Shown here: positions 8,659-19,944 of the stretch, one piece after another | Layout of the letters: every line of letters begins with the position of its first letter | How positions within the stretch are numbered: the stretch's first letter is position 1 | Assembly (NCBI GenBank): GCA_030765065.1 | Contig: CM060975.1 | Location: 261,587,816-261,651,815 of the forward strand | Length of the DNA stretch: 64,000 nucleotides | Source: Deroplatys truncata | Taxonomy: Eukaryota > Arthropoda > Insecta > Mantodea > Mantidae | Reading direction: 5' to 3' | The notes under the pieces: generated by a model | What the model was told of the DNA's origin: nothing | The model's input: only the letters and a program-made list of their open reading frames with translations | Database searches by the model: none | Position numbers and translations under genes: made by a program

Positions 8659-9966
8659 TGCAATGGTTCCGCTGTTTGACTGAGTTAGGGAACCCCGGCC
8701 AAACGAAAAGGGAAGCCCTAACGAGTGCCGTAGGGGAAAACAAAAGGAAACCAGAACTCTCAAAAATATACTACTATTGATAAGTTTGTTTTTGGGTACT
8801 TTAATGATAATAATAAACAAACATTAATAACCAGAACCGTAAAGCAACCATAAAAGAATAACTGTAAAACAAAAATGGCTTAAAGAGTAAAGCAACCAAA
8901 ACCAATTGAGCAGAGCAGTAAAGGCAAGTTTTAAATACAGCAAAATTAAGTAAATCCAAAAATTCAACAAACCAAATCAATTTAGAAAGTTTATAAAACA
9001 AGGCCACTATAAACATCAGACCAAAAAATTTAATTATGTTTAGCTAGTCAAAGACTAGCTAAGAATGTTGAACAAGACCGAAACAGACTTTAATGAAATT
9101 CAGGAAACCGAGAGCTTCAAAGTCCAGCTAAGCTAGATGTAGATAGCTTTACAACCCAACCGTTTTCAGTTACAAAGTTTAGCATAAATGGGTGTAGCAT
9201 AACTGGGTTTTAACTGCAATTACTGCTCTCATAATTTACACAACAGAATATCTGTAATTTTGAATTAACTATGCATTTTCAAAGTGCCCAAAATATGTAA
9301 AGCTCTACTCACAAATTTCTACTTATATTGCTTCTTGCCCTCCTTTTATCAAACTATGCAATTTCAGACGACAAATGCCAAAAGCTTTTCTCACAAATTT
9401 CACACTACTGATGCTTTTTACCTTCATGAATCAAAATATGCATTTTCAAATTGCACAACTGTGTAAAGCTCTTATCACAAATTTTAAACTAACTATACAC
9501 TGAAAATCACGTACTGAAAATATAACTCAACTGGAAAAGAAACAAAACACACTAAACCTATGAACAACTCCAAGAGCCAGTCACTTTACGAACTCTTATT
9601 TTCAAACACACATAACGTTTTCCGCCCCAAAATTCACTCACCATTACCAGGACATAAAACTGATAATAAAGCCTACCTTTACATAAGGTCGATCCACCGA
9701 AAATCACAAAGACGTTCCTTAAAAATTCATTACAAAAACTTCCACAATCCGCATCAGTAGTTGCCGGGCAGAGAGCTATCCCTGCAATGCGGACAGAAAT
9801 CCACCACTCAGCGCGTACGGCCAAAGCACATGCCACGTCAGCAACCCACAGAGGAAAAAAAAGAGAGCACCAAAGAGAGCGTTAAGCAAAGGGGACAAGC
9901 AACGTAAAGTGACTGGCTGGATGTATAATACAGATACAAAACATAAAAAGAACACATAACAGCACA
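8659..9966 (-). repeat. 5' LTR of the gypsy-type element
   Basis: Direct copy of 1040-2347 with one difference (9367 G). Transcription of the element would start within it and run leftward through gag and pol. It contains the same hairpin (9040-9062), the same three ~84-bp repeats (9270-9504), and a minus-strand TATAAA at 8990-8995. Confidence 0.95.
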
Positions 9967-9970
9967 GCCC
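9967..9970. repeat. Target-site duplication, right copy (GCCC)
   Basis: Matches 1036-1039 and directly follows the right LTR. Confidence 0.85.
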
Positions 9971-10640
9971 ACGAAGGGATATCTACACACTTGTAATATG
10001 GCGCAATTGGGCCTTCTAGTATATTGCGATACGAGTGCGGTGAATGCATAGCTGGAAAACGAGAAAGAGTTTATAAATAAGAGAATAAGTCGAGTATTTT
10101 CTGCTTCCGAAATTATCCAATGTTTTAACGCATATGTGTTGCATAGTACTTTTTCGACAATAGTGAACAATATAGTACTTACGTAAATATAAAGTTACTT
10201 ACTAACACCTGTTAAAAATGTGAATAGGTAGAGTATCAAGGTCGTCAACATTAACAGTGAGAAATTGGCTATCCATTAACCAAGCCTGGTTCTTGATCTT
10301 AAAAAATGAATAAGTTACTGCTCACCTTTAGCTACCGCATTTATTAAATAGTAAGCAAAACGAAGAAAAACGAAAGGAATAAAGTGAAGAAAAGATCCAG
10401 TAATATTTAAATGCTAAAATTTAACTACCAAATATGATTGTATTCCGGGTCAGTAATAATAAATATGTCAAACGTTTGAGGTTTTGATATATTTTATACA
10501 CATACTTGAAATAAAATAAGCAACACACGCAGGTACGTTGGGTTACGCACTGAGTGCACGAAATTCAACTTTCCACCATGACAGCAGGATTAAAAAACGC
10601 TATCGTCGAAAAAAAAACCAACCGTGGAGTGCAACGTGTC
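9971..10640 (+). repeat. Old interspersed repeat, copy 1 (interrupted by the LTR element)
   Basis: Patchy similarity in the same order to 54990-55560. Shared stretches include TATTGCRATACRAGYGCGGT, GCTAACACCTGTT-like, AAGGTCRYCAACAT, CCTGGTTYTTGAYCTT, AACACACGCAGGTA and AATTCAACTTYCC. The similarity seems to start left of the LTR insertion (1002-1039). No coding capacity was recognised. The family is unknown. Confidence 0.5.
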
Positions 10641-11445
10641 ATTCGGGATAATTATAAACAACGTAGACAAGGTATAATGAGTACTGGAAATATAATGGGT
10701 CGGTGTACTGTTAGGAGCTGAATAGCTACCATATAGAATGCACATGCTAATGAAGTAGTGTTTACAAAAGGTGAACAAAGGCAGAGCGTGTATCTAAAAT
10801 CACATAATAACAAATAGTTGTAAATGCAGAGCTGCGGGGAACCTGACTACACAACGCGTAAGATTATTCGTAAGAAACTCTCAAAGCCAAATCTCAATTG
10901 TGCAAAGAACAACGCAAATTATTACCACTTTGATGTATTTCTGATCCTGTTACAAGAATTAGTTATTCAAAACAATGTAATATAACAAAATAGTTGCTTT
11001 AACGTGTAAAATAAATGTAGATTTTTACAGTAAACCGAATACCATGCTAGTCGTACACGATATGAATGCGCTTGGTGGAGGGCGCCGGTGTGTTTTGTTG
11101 ACAATCAAGGCTAGAGATTAGAGGGAAGTGAGAGGCAAGGCGATAGATAAATTTACAGCCGCACAATGAAAACTATTACATTTGCAGGTCTCAGTCTCAC
11201 TAATAAATGCAACTCCGAACTGCGGATGATTTCTTTACCTGATTGTCCTTCCGATGGCCGCCCACTTGTTTCCTAATCATTTATTTCCTCTTCTCACCAC
11301 ACGCATTCATATCGTGGCCGACTAGTACTACCTAAGGCAGCATTTTTTGTAAGCCCAAGGTTTTAGCTTTCTCTATCACGTACTTAGTAGGTAGCAAATG
11401 TTAGTTATGCTCTTAACAAACATACACGATCCTTTTACAATTTAT
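10641..11445. other. Unassigned AT-rich DNA
   Basis: No coding frame, RNA gene or repeat unit recognised. A short GC-richer patch (around 11080-11100) has no identified role. Confidence 0.4.
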
Positions 11446-11449
11446 TTTA

Positions 11450-11525
11450 TTCAGGGGCCTGAAAACATGTATTTCTGGTGAAATTTTCGTATCGAGTTTC
11501 GTATTTTTCGTATGAGTCATCTCCA
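11450..11525 (+). repeat. HINE-like repeat, short 3'-half fragment
   Basis: TTCAGGGGCCTGAAAACATG followed by a TTTCTGGTGAAAT-like stretch matches the part of the repeat just inside its hairpin end. The hairpin itself is missing. Confidence 0.55.
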
Positions 11526-11696
11526 GATTCCATATGACAATTGATGGGCTTCGTGTACCTTGGTAACAGCTGTATTCACAACGCACATGCAGAAACTGTA
11601 GAATGTTCTGTGCCTGTAAGCGTAACGGTCACTTTATAACAGTGTTTCTTTGTGTGACGCTAATAAGCTACTGAAAACAGATCACGGAACAATGTT

Positions 11697-11780
11697 TCGT
11701 GGCCGAGAGGTTAAGATGGCATAGTTTGTACTCATAAGCTCCTTGGTTCAAATATCGCATTAGTCATTGCTATTTTTTAT
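11697..11780 (+). repeat. tRNA-like SINE head (degenerate)
   Basis: TGGCCGAGAGGTTAAG resembles a box A of Leu/Ser tRNAs, and CTTGGTTCAAAT about 45 bases later resembles box B. The rest does not fold as a normal tRNA. Probably the 5' head of an old tRNA-derived SINE. Confidence 0.45.
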
Positions 11781-12231
11781 GTTGTTAATTTTATGACTGG
11801 ATATTGCACCACTGGGTTTTTCCCATATCAATAGGTGTTAAATATTGTGGTAAGGACTATTGCATAGGAGCTAGGAATTGAAAAGAATCACATATGTTAA
11901 CAACTCATTATAAAGTCTTGCATTTGTTAAGAATTACATAATCAGCTTACTTTAACACTTTAAAAGTTTTCTGATTTACAAAATATGTTCGGAGACGACA
12001 AGGTAATACACTCTTTACCTTTTTACAATTTAAGGTGCCCTACAAATCAGGAATGTTTCTGAAACAGCGGCTAATACAATACAATGCAATGTTACACGAA
12101 GTGAAAAATATAAATGCTTCTTCCGGAAATGTGAATTTAGAAGCACCTAGAGTAAAAAGGTTAAATTTTGTAGCTTACCAAACAGCTGAAAGTAATTTTA
12201 AAAAACCAACAGGTTACTCTTGGTAGTTTAC

Positions 12232-12300
12232 CCCAAATCTCGCCCTCACAAAACCAGACCACGAGTCTGGGTGCTATCCACTCGGTCCCTGGCCGAAGAG
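12232..12300 (-). repeat. tRNA-like SINE head (degenerate)
   Basis: On the minus strand GGGACCGAGTGGATAGC resembles a D arm. CCAGA-CTCGTGG-TCTGG forms a perfect 5-bp anticodon-type stem with a 7-base loop. The box B region is degenerate. This suggests a tRNA-derived repeat rather than a working tRNA. Confidence 0.4.
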
Positions 12301-12309
12301 TGATCCTGT

Positions 12310-13265
12310 TACCTCCCAGAAGTTGCTGAATTTGACCACGAGCGTGATGGCGCTGCCGTCAATGGCGTGAAGTAAACCAGCCAATGGTAACTCTTGCACG
12401 ACGCTTTGAGTTGTGGAATGATCAATTACGTCATGCATGACGACATCTTTCTCGAAGCTTCGGATGTTAACTGTTTCTCTTGATGAACCATGTCATCATG
12501 TCCAAAACATTGGAGCGTTCCTAAGCTGGTTGCATAAAGCACCACCAAGGGGTAGGGGGAAAACGGCACAATATGTAAAACATAATATTGCATTAATATA
12601 GCTATTGAATTTTAAGTTTAAGGCATATCTGTTGTCAAAAAGAACATAGTTCTACTAAAACACTCATTTTATATAACTAAACAAATAAATGCAAATATTA
12701 TATTATCTTCTAAAATTAAAACGCATAAGAATAAAAAAATATTGGGTGTATGAGACCTTAGCACATATTCTGCCCTCAATTTTAGGGTTATAGATATTTT
12801 GTCTTTATTGCATTTGTAGGGAAATTAGAGGCAGCTTCCTTTTCGCCTCCTTTTCCTTTCAGTAATGTTCAAATCCGGTGAACAGAGAGGTCAGTCTAAC
12901 TCTCTGTTATCCTGCCTCTCTGAGAAGCAGTTTGAAACTTTTTGACATATGTGGACAGGATGATATCCTGTACTAATTCCTCAATTCCATCAGGATATCT
13001 CATCCTTACAGAGCGAATCAAAATACTCTCAAGTTACCCTGTATTGCCCACTGTTCAGTATATATTCAAGCTGCCACAACACACATAGATCGTCCCTTGA
13101 TACCCAACAAGATACAGATATTCAACCATGATGAAATTGTAAAGACACATAATTTGCATCGTAATAACTATAAGTATTCTATTATGAATTTTACCAAATG
13201 ACGTTTATGAAATGCAGTATACCGAAAATAAGTTTACACTATGTGTTGATTAAGTATTATTAAGA
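12310..13265. other. Unassigned DNA
   Basis: The first ~230 bases (to about 12550) are less AT-rich than the surroundings but show no recognisable protein or repeat. The rest is AT-rich with no supported feature. Confidence 0.4.
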
Positions 13266-13269
13266 GAAG

Positions 13270-13335
13270 AAAGTTCCTACTTGCGAGAAGCGAACCTGCG
13301 ATCTTAACCACAGAACTACCCTAAACTTTGCAACA
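13270..13335 (-). repeat. tRNA-like SINE head (degenerate)
   Basis: Minus strand: GTAGTTCTGTGGTTAAGATC (box A-like) followed by GCAGGTTCGCTTCTCGC (box B-like). The spacing is shorter than in a full tRNA. Likely an old SINE remnant. Confidence 0.4.
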
Positions 13336-13681
13336 GCGCTACAAAGAATAAACATGGAAGGTAGCATATTTAATACTGCCATACTTGACGCAGCGGCTAC
13401 ACAACTCTATTGCATATGGTATAAACAAGGTACTGTGCCGTGTAGGGCTTAAATTTGGCGTTTAAAACATGACTCATTTTTTTGTCCACGGCTATACATG
13501 GTACGGAAAGTTAAAATAATTTCAGTAACCACGTCCTTCTATTTGTATACTAATTCAATTGCTTCATTAACTCCAGGGGAATTGTATATCTCGAACAATT
13601 TTGTCCGTTCTGAAATTTCTATTCCGTTGAATAGAAAAATCACAAGAACACGAATATACCATTGCTCTTTGGAAAGTGAGG

Positions 13682-14670
13682 CGGTATTTTTAACACTTAA
13701 ATGACTTCAGTGAAATTATTTAATATGTAAATTCAATAACATCCTGCCTTAAAACAATATGTGTATGTAACAATATCTAAAAAAGTGTATATTACAGTCA
13801 TTGTATTTGTTTATATTATTGTATTCATGTGTAATAATGTTATGTGAATGTATTACGTAATTTAATAATGTAGGATCTGCGAGAATAATACGTTAAAAGC
13901 TGCTAACAATGAGCTAACAATGGGGTAACCTTGAGTCAATAATGAGTAAGAAAGTTCAACAGTACTAGTTGTGATTCTTGGAGTAACAATAACAGTTTAA
14001 AAATAGCCAATCAACAACCAGAAAAAGCAGGTATTCTATTGGAGTAGAATTAGCCAATCAGAGACTTGAAATACAGAAATTTACAAGTTTAAACGGTTGA
14101 AATCAATTCAGTTGCCTCCAAACAGTGCTCATAACTGGACGTGTTGCCTGCAGGCAGTGCTCATAACTGGATGCGTTGCTTGTGCGTCCTCGAGAGATTT
14201 AATATGTATTTGTGTGAAAACGAAAAATAGTTAACGTGATAATAAGTGTAAGTAATTCATAAAAGAATCTCACAGCTCCCTATATCAGTGAAGTGTTATT
14301 TAAATCGTATCAAGTATTAATAAAAGAAGTGAAGTAAAAATTATAACCTGTGTAAGCCTACAGTCTTGTCGTATCACAATCCTGTCAAGACTTCCATGTC
14401 TCTAGCAGCAATACTGACGCAGCCGAGGCAACATAAATATTAAATATTTAAAGAAACTTTTTAATTACAAAGCTATTATTTTTAAACTTGGGGCAAAGGC
14501 CACCTGAAACTACATTTGAGGGCGAAGGCTACCGGAAACTGTTTACTATACGTGCGGTTGCAACTACTACAAGTTCGGCTCCCCAACAGTTGAAATATAA
14601 TAAAACTCCTTCAATACAAACTACTACAAATTATCACCCAAAGTGTGATGCAAATAACGTAACAAACCAT
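13682..14670 (+). repeat. LTR-like ~1-kb interspersed repeat, copy 1
   Basis: Strong colinear similarity to 28928-29920. Both copies hold two AGCCAATCA boxes (here near 14004 and 14052), then a tandem pair of CAGTGCTCATAACTGGA (14123 and 14155, period 32), then AATAAA near 14319. They end in a shared stretch with GCCGAGGCAA and GGTTGCAACTACT. CCAAT boxes followed by a polyadenylation-type signal suggest a retroelement LTR plus leader, but TG...CA ends and a primer site could not be fixed. A frame starting at 14488 is not conserved in the second copy, so it is not called as a gene. Confidence 0.65.
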
Positions 14671-14674
14671 CTAA

Positions 14675-15380
14675 CAAAGCTAATAAATACCTACTTCAAA
14701 AGGTTATTCGAGTGGTTCATTATTGTTACTATAATTCATCAAAATGTTGAAACAACATTATCAACCCAGCAGAGTAGAGAAAAAGAGAATCCTGTTTGCT
14801 AAAACGAATCCTTCAGAGAATACCATGACGAAGTGCTCAACATCTAAATGGCGCATGGCTTTAATGTTCATTTGTGTTAAGGTAATGTGCATTTTTGTGG
14901 TAAAGTAAACACACTCATTTGTGTGAAAGTGCTGTATCGTATTAAAGTACTCGCATACACACACGCGCACACGTAATTTTGTGCTTTTAAGATTAACATG
15001 CGGCATGATGCAGGCCGGTTATGGTTTAGAGCTCGGGTACCGTAGATAACCTCCCTCTAATTGAAATTCTTTATTTAGCCAGTAGCTCCACGCCTTACAG
15101 CTGAGTTACTTATCAATTTCACGTGAAATATGACTCCACAATTGACACATTTTTTATCCTAGTGCTAATAGCCTAGGCCATTTCCTTCTGTTGACTAAAT
15201 ATGACAGCATTCCAACTTTAAAATATGAACGCCGATAATACATCGTTTATAAAATGCCATATTTAGTTTCAACGTATCGCAAATCGAAAACAGCCAGAAA
15301 AATTTTAGTTATAGGTTTATTTTGTATACGTGAATTACAAATCGCAATAAATTTTGTATGTTTGGTGCTGTAAAGTAAAT
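14675..15380. other. Unassigned DNA
   Basis: No supported gene. It holds a short AC-rich run near 14956-14975. Confidence 0.4.
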
Positions 15381-15382
15381 TA

Positions 15383-16590
15383 TACAGGGTGGACCATTTA
15401 AATTGACTACAATATCCCCAAAATAAAGCGTTGTAGAATGAAATGTCTTGAATAAAAATTACTTGATATTATGGAGGAAAGTAAATACCATTAGTCGTGT
15501 TTTATTTGGAGGACGTTGTGCTGGTCACTTTAGGGTCAATTTAATTTGAGCTTAATTGTAGGCTACCATTTAAAAAATCTGATGTCTTACACTCACATGA
15601 CTTTCTCTACTCTTGTACAAATTATTTTTCCAAACTCTTATTCTCCATCTATTTCATATTAATCGAGATAAACATTTGAAGAAACGATCTGTTGACATGC
15701 AAAGAGAATTACATTTTACACATAGCGACCAGTTCTAAAAATATTTGACGTTCGCTTAAGGCGTACTATATTCACCTTGTTTTGTATTTGCAAGGGCAAT
15801 ATAGATATACGGTAGCCTTTAAGCATAGACATTGCTTTTAATAGCTGGTTGCCATGTTGCACCATTCTCTTTGCCACAGATTAATACTCTTTGTATATCC
15901 AAGACAAAAAAATGAATAACGAATTCACATTTGAGAAAATAAGTAACGAAAATTTAAGGGAATAACAAGCAATATCTCGAAAATGGTTCACTCAACAAAA
16001 CAAATGTATATGACATAAATTGTGTATTTTAACGCGATCTACATTTTTTGTGTAGTAAAAGTTTGTCTATCTCTTATGGTTTACCAGTTATGCAAAAGTC
16101 GTTCACAATGAAGAATGTTTTTGGAGACATTCCAGAAAATTTAAGATATACATTGTATTTGTCATGAAAATGTCTTAAACATATGATATTTTAATCAAAA
16201 TCGTTGGAACCATTTTTGAAAAGATTAAAATTTTCAAAAAATGTTCCATGTAAAGTGTAATCTGGGGTGCGAGGATTTTCTTGAAAACCTTCGTGTCGCA
16301 TCTCTGGAAGATACTGAACCTAAATACCAAGTTTGGTGCTTATCCGACTGTTCGTTTCTGAGTTATGCTGTTCACAAACAAACAAACACACATACGGACA
16401 TGTTTCCAAAAATGCTTTTTTTTGGATTCAGAGGGTCTCAAAACATATATTTGCCGTGAAATCTCGGTATCGAATTTTTGGGCGGAATACAATACTTCCC
16501 CTAAAATTATGTCTTATTAAAAGCATTTCTTTCTACAACGCTTAGTTTTGTAGGCATTGTACAAACTCAACTTAACTGGTCCATCCTGTA
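15383..16590. mobile_element. TIR DNA transposon (Tc1/mariner-like) interrupted by a HINE
   Basis: The ends TACAGGGTGGACCA (15383) and, inverted, TACAGGATGGACCA (16590) match at 21 of the first 24 positions. Weaker pairing continues for about 75 bases, including a shared AAGCGTTGTAGAA. TA dinucleotides lie outside both ends (15381-15382, 16591-16592), as for Tc1/mariner insertions. Only about 200-300 bases of its own sequence remain and no transposase is seen, so it was a non-autonomous, MITE-like copy. A HINE occupies 15572-16502. Confidence 0.7.
15572..16502 (+). repeat. HINE-like repeat, nearly full, with internal inverted duplication
   Basis: Begins AAAAAATCTGATGTCTTACA, carries the 5' ACTTTCTCTAC motif at about 15600, and reaches ATACTTCCCCT, where the hairpin end is cut off. 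Between about 15695 and 15890 a segment appears in both orientations (CATAGCGACCAG and, inverted, AGCTGGTTGCCATG), forming a long imperfect hairpin. The same arrangement is seen at 63465-63635. It lies inside the TIR transposon 15383-16590. Confidence 0.8.
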
Positions 16591-16592
16591 TA

Positions 16593-17138
16593 TTATTTGA
16601 TATTGATAGGTAAAATATACATACCTAGTTATTATAATTTCATTATAATTATAATTAGTATTAATATTGGTATCATAATCATTATCATCTTCTTAATCAT
16701 AATCTTGCAGGTTTAACGTCACTTTACCGGAAGCTAATATTGAATAATGAATAAATGCATTCAAAATCAGCTGGATGTCTTAGAGCTATGAGATATTCTT
16801 CTAGGTGTGAGAGAAAATTCTCAGTCAATTATTCTTTCTCATTTGGGGCTACAATTGAGTCTACAACGGGAGAATCAAGAAAGTTTTCCGTTATCAACGC
16901 GGTGAATTAAAACAAATGTTCCTTCTGTACCTTCTGCAATGCTTGAGTTTGTAATATAAGTTGAAATAGGGGAATCATATGGACAAGATTAACGAGAAAG
17001 CTGTAGCAAATATATTCCGTGTGATTTGCAGAGAAGTTTCAGTCTGACACCAAAATGCGACCAGAAAATCGACCGGACCTTCAGGTTGCTAAAGCTCATG
17101 AAGACTGGCATGCCAGGTTTACTCTGACAGATTTTCAA

Positions 17139-17145
<7 letters not shown>
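16593..17145. other. Unassigned AT-rich DNA
   Basis: AT- and ATT-rich sequence without a supported feature. Confidence 0.4.

Positions 17146-17175
<30 letters not shown>
17146..17175. repeat. (CT)n microsatellite
   Basis: About 15 CT units after a C-run. Confidence 0.9.
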
Positions 17176-17176
<1 letters not shown>

Positions 17177-17469
17177 ACTCTCTGTGCGTTTCACTGTGAT
17201 AATCATCTTGTTTTAGACAATGCCTCGTGACAATTGCGTTACTAATTCAATTTTCACTAGCATTGGCGAATATTAATTTCGTCCTTCGAGTTAAATCACG
17301 CGTCTGGTACAAATCTAATTACAGTAGTGAAGGATAAGACTTAAGATGGCTTTATAGAAGCCCATTTCTAGCTAAAAATATGTGCTGGTTTTTAAAAGCT
17401 TTGCATGACATTACGATAATAAAGAATGATTACCTAGGAGTTGCAGTACGATTAGTTATTCAACCAGTG

Positions 17470-18183
17470 TAATCAATAGCCACCAACATCTCAGAAATGT
17501 TAGTTGCAAAAAGTATTCGGAGTAAATTGTGTGTTTTAATGAGATCTACGTTTTAGATGTGCCGGAGTAACTTAGCTCTTTCGTTCATACTATCGTACTG
17601 AGGGTTGTTGGTTCGATTCCCCGCTATGGGTGGCAGTTTTAAGTCGCTCTCTATCTAGGCAACATGTGATGTATCCTCAAGGCCCTACGCGGTTCAGCGA
17701 CCACGGTAAAAGCTGTAGGTCCCGATGTTTCATATAAGTTTATTTCTTCATCGGACGAAATAAACATCGCCCGCAGCTAATAAATGACTCCAGGATTGCT
17801 TAATGCGACGAGTTCAGAGACCATATGGGGAGCTTTATTAAGAATATTTGTCTTTTTCTTATGTTTTCCCATTTATACAGAATTATAAATAATTCTTTGG
17901 GACTGAAGTCGACTTTACAGGGTATTCGTAGAAAATACAAGATGCACATGTTATTGCTTTTATAAAAATATCTTAAACATATGTGATGTTTTAATAACAG
18001 TAATTAATAATTTATGTTATGTGTAAAGTGTAGTTTGGAAGATACACCACAAAACCTTTTCTAAAAGTGCTTTAGGGGATTTCAGGAATCGCAAAACATG
18101 CATTTTCAGTGAAACCTTAAAATAGAAATTTTTGGGAGATTACGATATTTTACCTACCATAGCGATGCAGTAGAGACAGTAAA
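17470..18183 (+). repeat. Old HINE-like repeat, split by a SINE
   Basis: Diverged pieces in the correct order: TGTGTTTTAATGAGATCTAC (near 17530), AAAATATCTTAAACATATG (near 17970) and the 3' part with AAACATGCATTTTCAGTGAA (near 18095). A SINE (17556-17845) separates the first from the rest. Confidence 0.6.
17556..17845 (+). repeat. tRNA-derived SINE
   Basis: GTTGGTTCGATTCCCCGC holds a perfect box B (GGTTCGATTCC). A weak box A (TTAGCTCTTTCGTTC) lies about 45 bases upstream. The body continues with AGCGACCACGGTAAAAGC before the surrounding HINE resumes. Confidence 0.6.
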
Positions 18184-18189
18184 AATTAA

Positions 18190-19810
18190 AAATTAATTGT
18201 TGTTTATAGTAACTTATTTTACTAAAGAAGGTTGGCAGAAAACTGTCCTGTCTGAACTTCAGTAGTAGAAACAATTGTTTAAAATGTTATTTTATTTAAC
18301 AATGTACAAAATTTCGGACTTTTTTGCATTCTACATATTGTATAAATGACTAAAATCTTTACCCCTTCAATAAGAGGTTACCCATTACTCTGTAACAGTA
18401 ACTAAAGTAACGGGGAAGTAACATTCACTGTATGTACCTAGATAAATTAGGAATCGTTTTTATCGCTGGTTTTCGTTAACTAAATGTACTTGCGGAATAT
18501 TGCATTGCACCTCAAGATAGCATGGCTCTATCGTTATTTTACACTATCTGGTGACAGTACTCACAACTGGATGTCTTGCTGCATCTAATATAAACATTAA
18601 GAGTTACACATAACTCATACTTCCTTTCTTACACAACTTGTAAGTCTGGGTCATACACCTGTATTTTAATATATAATTGAAACTTGGAACTTCCAGATTA
18701 ATGTGGAAGGACCTGTTTTTAGCGAACGTGATGAGATGACGATGATAACGATTACGTAAATATCAAGTTAAGGGGACAGATAGGGCAAAATTTATGACAA
18801 ATTATGAAAAGTTAAAATTTAGTCTTTTAATTTATTACGTCCGCTTCACTAGGAATGTTTAAATTGAGAGGACAATTGCGCATTTGAGGGTTTTTTATAC
18901 TCGTCACCTCTTTTCCAAACTTCCAAGAAGCTCGTTTGCAAAATTTTCTGAACATATGTTTATCCGTTTGTAAATTATGCATTTTATTTAACTATGTGCT
19001 CTATTTAATAAAAACAGATAAGTGCAATTTCAGGCGGTTTTTGTGAATAAGTTTTCCACTGTGTTTTTTGGGTTGTAATATTTCAGACCTTTTTCAGCAT
19101 TTAAGTTGCTCTTTACAATGTAGTTTTAAAGTTAACCGAGTTAATTTTTGGGAACAGTTTCCATACGCTAACTAAAACTCGCAATGCAGTTATTAGCGTA
19201 AAGCAAATATGTTACGCCACTATGCTCAACCAAGTTGCAAAATATGAAGTCCACAATCAAAAAATGCATTGTTTAAAACCAATTAATTTAAAGGTATATT
19301 CCTTAGCAAATGTACTTTATACTTCAATAAGGAACATGAATCTGAAATGTTTAAAAACTATGAAAACTGCATCGTAAGCAGCATTTTTTGTAAAACACTT
19401 TTATCTTTTAAAATACATAATTCAGCAACGAATTCACATAGTGTACTAAACTTAGCAACCACACTTTTATAAACACACAAAATGTGGAATAACTTGAAAA
19501 TACGCTGTAAAATACTTTGCGTTTTGGAAAATCCAATTATCGATCTGCTTAAATCTAAAATAAAACATAAATATCTAAAAATAGAATTTTATATAATACT
19601 GAAATGCAATTAAAATATTTGAAGCACAGTTGTCTTAACAGGTTTTATACAAAATGAGGTATTATTTGTTGTATTAAGGTTTTAAATAACTTACTTTTAC
19701 TTGTAATTATTTTTACCATCTGTACCGTCTGTAACTTTTATTAGCTACTTCAACTAGCTACTTTAACTGCCGTCATCCCGCAATATTCCGCCTAGCGTAA
19801 GAAAAGTAGT
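18190..19810. other. Unassigned AT-rich DNA
   Basis: No gene supported. A ~35-base piece at 18553-18588 (GACAGTACTCACAACTGGAT) resembles the tandem motif in the LTR-like repeat at 14123-14171. Confidence 0.4.
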
Positions 19811-19811
19811 C

Positions 19812-19885
19812 CTTCCGCGAGAGTTCAGCTGGTAAGCAAGCTCTGTCAGAAGGTCGCAGGCTTCAGATGTGGAGCGGATTAGCTC
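19812..19885 (+). repeat. tRNA-like SINE head (degenerate)
   Basis: AGTTCAGCTGGTAAGC resembles a D arm/box A, and AAGGTCGCAGGCTTCAGA lies at box B distance but matches the consensus poorly. Confidence 0.35.
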
Positions 19886-19944
19886 TATGTTTGGTTAGTG
19901 CTTTGGCATAAGAACTGAAAACTAAAACGTTCTAGCCATTACAT

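Larger units (their letters stand above)
1040..9966 (-). mobile_element. Complete Ty3/gypsy-type LTR retrotransposon (8.9 kb), recently inserted
   Basis: Two 1308-bp direct repeats (1040-2347 and 8659-9966) bound the element, begin TG and end CA, and are flanked by GCCC duplications. Read on the minus strand the order is 5' LTR, primer-binding site, gag, pol (protease, RT, RNase H, integrase), a 1.7-kb non-coding stretch, polypurine tract, 3' LTR. RNase H before integrase places it in Ty3/gypsy. No envelope-like frame was recognised. The LTRs differ at a single position (1748 A versus 9367 G), so insertion is very recent. gag and pol share one frame, separated by one TGA. All pol catalytic residues checked are present. 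Confidence 0.95.

Noticed and set aside
8531-8663. Longer gag start at 8663
   Set aside because: It would begin inside the LTR and run through the primer-binding site; the ATG at 8531 has a good context.
14488-14802. 104-codon frame at the end of the LTR-like repeat
   Set aside because: Reading frame not conserved in the second copy at about 29.75-29.85 kb.
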